DNA from: Ptychodera flava
Taxonomy: Eukaryota; Hemichordata; Enteropneusta; Ptychoderidae
Reading direction: 5' to 3'
Assembly: GCF_041260155.1 (NCBI RefSeq)
Contig: NC_091940.1
Coordinates: forward strand, 29,994,875 to 30,058,874
DNA: 64,000 nucleotides
Below, piece by piece: positions 60,458-64,000 of this stretch; the first letter of the stretch is position 1, and every line of letters begins with the position of its first letter. The notes beneath the pieces were generated by a model that did not search any database, was not told the DNA's origin, and saw only the letters and a list, made by a program, of their open reading frames with translations. The position numbers and the translations under genes are program-made.

Positions 60458-60545
60458 CATGGTGAGGGGTGCTTAGCCCTTTATTGTTACAGCAATAAAG
60501 CACCTCCTTTTTCTGCCAAGATCTCCCTTGTGTTGTTCATTAATT
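60458..60545 (+). repeat. Ngaro-like repeat B2 (3' end of element)
   Basis: Same as B1 with two substitutions; it ends TTCATTAATT, where unit sequence CTTTGATCAT resumes. Confidence 0.9.
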
Positions 60546-60882
60546 CTTTGATCATAAGCAAGCGTCAACATATTGGCTAAAAACGTATTAATATAAAAAT
60601 TCAGTACTTGTTCATTTATACATTCATACATGATGGACATAGAGACCGGAGTCACTATAGGGGTTCAAGGTTCGGAGATAAACGTGCACCTTTTATACTC
60701 ACGGCATAACCTATAGGTTAAAAAGGTCTTTCATGGTAACTTTAGATAAAATACCTGGCAAAGTCAGTAAAAGTGCACCAAATAACCGAGTAAGTCGAAA
60801 CCTCGAGCTCGGCTACTTGAGTGTTTAGCAACGAACTCTTGATAACATTGAGGGCTTACGTAACCGTTTCACACCTTGACAA

Positions 60883-60940
<58 letters not shown>
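60883..60940. repeat. (TAC)n microsatellite at the 5' edge of a LINE
   Basis: About 19 TAC units. Unit homology ends just upstream of it and LINE sequence begins directly downstream. No such repeat is seen at the corresponding place in U1 or U2 (about 6,925). Confidence 0.95.
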
Positions 60941-60941
<1 letters not shown>

Positions 60942-61143
60942 CGTGCGGACGTGTGGTAGATGGGCTCCTGAATTTTGTGTTGTATACTCATCATTCAGTG
61001 TTATTGATCAACTCTACCGGTATATTTACTTCGTGAGTAATTGATACTTTCAGTTTTGTGTAGTTTTTGAGGTTTTTAAAGCTCGATTGGCTGGATTGGG
61101 GGGATTTTATCTTTCCCCTTCCCGGCCACTGTGGGTACGCAAT

Positions 61144-62650
61144 ATGGCTACCCAGGTCGACAATCCATTCAGGCACCTCACCCGTAAACATGCTGTGAGG
61201 TGCAACAATGTCGAAGGTGTGCCAGTAGAAAACTATGTATCTGAAATTTCAAAGATTGTTGGGCTGAAAATATTATTGCAGCTTCACGAATGAATCGTTC
61301 AGTGGTTGTGTATCTTGCTAAATTAGAACACGTAGAGTCTGTCGTTGAACGCCAACTAGTGCCTGACAATGAATTCGTCCAGGTTGAACACATGATCAAA
61401 CCTGCCTCCAAAGTTATTTTATCTAATGTGCCCCCATTTATCCCTGATGAAAATCTAGAGGAAGAATTGTGGAAACTAGGAAGAGTAGTTGGACATATGC
61501 GAGTCATACCCCTTGGTTGTAAAGATCCTGCCTTGAAACATGTCAAGTCATTCAGACGGCAAATTCACATTTTATTACATAATGACAACATCAACGGGCT
61601 AATACAGGTCAAATATCAAGATCATTTGTATCCAATTTACATTTCTGTTGATGAAATGAGATGCTTCGCTTGTGGTATGAAAGGCCACATTCGTAGAAAT
61701 TGTCCAGGTCAGCCCGGTGTTTTGCACGTTGTTGAAAATCAATCAGGAAATGTTTCTACAAATTCAGCTCATGAAACTCAGGCTCATCAAAGAAACGATA
61801 ATAGCAACAGTCAGAACAAAGAGTCGCATAACAATGTTGATAATGCAGAAATTTCTTCAGCTGCTACTGATAATATCATCGATGAGGTAATTGTTGAGTA
61901 GCAAGGTGTTGATGAGCAGGTTAAAGTTCAAAATACTGATGAATGGAAATAGGCGATGCAAATGATGTAATCAATGAGGAGATAATCAATACTAATGACA
62001 ATAGCAATGAAGGTGTTAACGATGAAACAAGTGAAGGAAGGGCCAATAGTAAGAACACAAATGTTGATGACACAGAGTCCGCAGATGTTGGTGTTGCTGT
62101 TGAAGACAGGGTACGAACCCGTACTTCTCCTTCCCCTTTCACTTTCCCTTCCTCTCCCTCTCTTCCTTTTGGTCCTTCACCTTCTTCTTCTTCCTCAGTT
62201 GATTTTTCTCAATCCCTTGATTTTCCAGAGACGCCTTTCTCTGGTTTTAATTCTGGAGGGATGCATACAGACTCTGTTTTTCCATTATCCCAGACAACTC
62301 CGGTCAAAAAATTCGATGTTCTCAGCCAAGATTCTGAAATTGACGGAGACGAAGAGGTTGATGACGCCGATAGTATTTCTATGACATCTGAAGTTTCTGA
62401 TACTTCTGAACTGACAGATCGCAATGATCTAAGCTTTAGCAGCCTTTTAGAGTTTTTAGCGCAGATTATAGGTTCAAAAAAGCCAGTCCAGAGATGTTAT
62501 GAATATTGTCCAGATTTAAGACTTCTAATTAAAGCATTGCATAAGTTGCGCAAATCTGATCATGTTACAGCCAGCCAAAATGTAAGAATATATAGGCTGA
62601 CAGTTAAACTGTATGCGTATACCATGACTAAACATTATTCTCTAAAATAA
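61144..62650 (+). pseudogene. LINE ORF1 (RNA-binding, CCHC zinc knuckle), frameshifted
   Basis: Begins with an ATG at 61,144 in one frame (MATQVDNPFRHLTR). It shifts frame near 61,262 and continues in the frame of 61,290-61,901, and shifts again after the TAG at 61,899-61,901 to finish in the frame ending at 62,650. The middle has an RRM-like segment and a CCHC knuckle at 61,662-61,703 (CFACGMKGHIRRNC). The C-terminal third is acidic and Ser-rich, with a short conserved-looking end. The protein probably coats LINE RNA. The two frame changes disable it. Confidence 0.8.
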
Positions 62651-62652
62651 TG
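62648..62652 (+). promoter_or_regulatory. Overlapping ORF1 stop and ORF2 start, TAATG
   Basis: The ORF1 stop TAA (62,648-62,650) shares its last A with the ATG of ORF2 (62,650-62,652). UAAUG stop-start coupling is known to drive ORF2 translation in the non-LTR element SART1, so the same may apply here. Confidence 0.6.
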
Positions 62653-64000
62653 GTCACTAATGCCTTAATTCTTTTGTCTTGTCTTTTAATTGCAAGTATT
62701 TCAACTTTAACGTGGAATATTAATGGAGGTCACGATTCTCTCAGGCGTTATCAAATTTTATCTTACTTGAATGTAGATCACCATAACGATTTTTGTTTCC
62801 TCCAGGAAACTCACTCAACAATTGATAGTCAAGCCCAATGGCAAATTATTTGGCGTTCACCAATATATTTTTCTCACGGAACTAGTAACTCGGCAGGTGT
62901 CGCTATTCTCTTTCCCGAAAGAAAACAAGTGAATGTTATTTCTCAAAGTAGTGTTGTTAGAGGTCGCTTATTACATCTCCACGTGACTGTAGATGAAGAG
63001 CCATTTCACTTAGTGAATGTTTATGCCCCGTATTCTCGAGAGGAACGTTTACGTTTCTTCGCTCAGCTTAAAAAGTTTTTAAACAGTATTAATGATGATC
63101 CAGTTATTATGGGGGAGATTTTAATTGTACGCTCATTCCTAACTTAGACAGGGGTTCCGAGACTGAGCCACACATGAATTCTTCTAAGTTTCTTTCTGAT
63201 ATTGTTCATTGCACAAAACTTGCAGATGCGTGGCTCATGTTCACACCTCCTCACGTAATTATACTTGGCAAAGAAATAATAATAATCACGGATTGACACC
63301 TTCTTCATTACAAAAGCCCTCACTTCAAAAATCAAATCTGTCTCGATTGATTCATGTCACAATTTATCTGATCACAGTCCAGTTTCCCTTCATATTTGTG
63401 CCAATTTCACTAAAATAAAAATCCTGTTTGGTGTCTCAACACTAGTTTCTTAAGCAATGATGACTACTGTAATTTGATCAAGACTTTTTGGCAGAAATGG
63501 CGCAATGAAAAACAGAGATTCACTTCACTTCAATCTTGGTGGGACATTGGCAAACAAAAAATTAAAGAAATTAGCAAACAATACAGCTATCAATACATCT
63601 ACCGTTATAAGCATATGAAAAAAGAATTAAACGATCACGTCCAAAATCTGCAATGCCTGCTTGCTGAACGCCCTTCACTTCATAAAACCTATCAGCAACA
63701 GAAAGATATCTTGGATAACTTAAATAAGATTGAAACTCAAGGCGCAGCTGTTCGAGCACGTTAATGATTCCGATGCCAGTACAAACTTTTTCTATTCCCT
63801 TGAGAAACATAAAGGTCAGCACAAATCTCTTAATCAGCTGCGTCGTCACGATCAGACTATCACTGAAAATCAACATGAAATCCGTTCACTTACTCGTACC
63901 TTTTATCAAAATTTGTACCACCCGGAACCCATTTCAACTGCAGCCCAAGATTCTCTTCTCGATAATTTACAAAAATTAAACCCGGATAAAAGCTGAACAG
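62650..64000 (+). pseudogene. LINE ORF2: endonuclease and linker, RT beyond window
   Basis: The first frame (62,650-63,147) starts with a hydrophobic stretch. It has the AP-endonuclease-like motifs TWNINGG, FCFLQETHST, SAGVAILFPE and VNVYAPYS. A one-base loss near 63,112 destroys the next catalytic block (MGEILIV follows where Gly-Asp-Phe-Asn would be expected). The end of the domain is in another frame (Ser-Asp-His-Ser-Pro near 63,370). Further frames (63,474-63,764 and 63,730-63,996) hold the linker typical of L1/Tx1 ORF2 (WWDIGKQKIKE, FFYSLEKHKG). It would nick target DNA. It is broken at several points and truncated by the window. Confidence 0.82.

Larger units (their letters stand above)
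55131..60545 (+). mobile_element. Ngaro-like tyrosine-recombinase retrotransposon, 5,415 bp
   Basis: The structure is A1 (55,131-55,299), gag-like ORF, RT/RNase H, tyrosine recombinase, B1 (about 60,156-60,243), A2 (60,244-60,412), B2 (60,458-60,545). This is the split direct repeat arrangement of Ngaro/PAT-type elements. There is no methyltransferase, which fits Ngaro better than DIRS or PAT. U1 and U2 keep the unoccupied site (TGATT|CTTTGG at about 6,621-6,630 and 26,886-26,895), and no target duplication is present, as expected for recombinase-mediated insertion. A1 and A2 differ at about 4 of 169 positions, so insertion is fairly recent. RT/RNase H carries frameshifts and a stop, so this copy is not autonomous. 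Confidence 0.9.
53790..60880 (+). repeat. U4: 5' part of a further unit, split by two retrotransposons
   Basis: 53,790-54,200 matches 21,540-21,905; 54,200-55,130 matches 5,040-6,625 without the minisatellite region (about 780 bp absent near 54,600); and 60,546-60,880 matches about 6,625-6,930. The Ngaro-like element occupies 55,131-60,545, and a LINE begins at about 60,883. No gene copy is reached before the window ends. Confidence 0.85.
60941..64000 (+). mobile_element. Tx1-clade-like LINE, 5' part, frameshifted, cut by window end
   Basis: Contains a 5' UTR (60,941-61,143), ORF1 with a CCHC knuckle, and ORF2 with an apurinic-type endonuclease and linker. The reverse transcriptase lies beyond the window. 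ORF1 phrases such as VILSNVPPFIPDE, VIPLGCKDPALKHV and SFRRQIHILL resemble the RRM-like and knuckle-bearing ORF1 of Tx1-group L1 elements, many of which are target-specific. Several frameshifts mark it as a dead copy. Confidence 0.82.

Noticed and set aside
55131..60545. LTR retrotransposon or retrovirus
   Set aside because: Repeats are split (A1 ... B1-A2-B2), there is a tyrosine recombinase in place of a DDE integrase, and no protease or primer-binding site is seen.

Overview
This is nuclear DNA of an animal. The genes have GT-AG introns, TATA boxes and AATAAA signals, and the DNA is AT-rich and full of eukaryotic transposons. The mix of an Ngaro-like tyrosine-recombinase retrotransposon, a Tx1-type LINE, a Penelope-like element and many foldback MITEs suggests a marine invertebrate, perhaps a deuterostome such as amphioxus, a hemichordate or an echinoderm. 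I cannot name the species.

Most of the window is a block of partial tandem duplications of one unit. U0 (about 1,745-5,037) is a relic holding only upstream sequence. U1 (5,034 to about 19,100), U2 (about 21,540-38,740) and U3 (about 40,978-50,220) each carry one complete copy of the same five-exon gene. U4 (about 53,790-60,880) is the start of a further unit, split by two retrotransposons. Every gene copy has a TATA box, a noncoding first exon, four coding exons of identical size in all copies, consistent intron phases and an AATAAA about 310 bp past the stop. The product is an unrecognised 223-aa secreted protein with 12 conserved cysteines. Copies 1 and 2 differ at five residues; copy 3 differs from copy 1 at about 60.

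The units carry mobile DNA. A Mutator-like element (64-bp TIRs, 9-bp TSD) sits upstream of copies 1 and 2 and holds a possible two-exon gene. A 3.4-kb CACTA/EnSpm-like element has entered U2 only, so U1 shows the empty site. Penelope-like 3' sequence ending in a TA repeat follows copy 2. Between U2 and U3 (about 39.2-40.9 kb) a diverged long inverted repeat encloses three further foldback elements.

From 55.1 to 60.5 kb lies an essentially full-length Ngaro-like retrotransposon with split direct repeats (A1 ... B1-A2-B2), a gag-like ORF, a broken RT/RNase H and an intact tyrosine recombinase. From 60.9 kb to the window end is the 5' part of a frameshifted Tx1-clade-like LINE that begins at a (TAC)n microsatellite. 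No rRNA gene, convincing tRNA gene or CRISPR array was seen.
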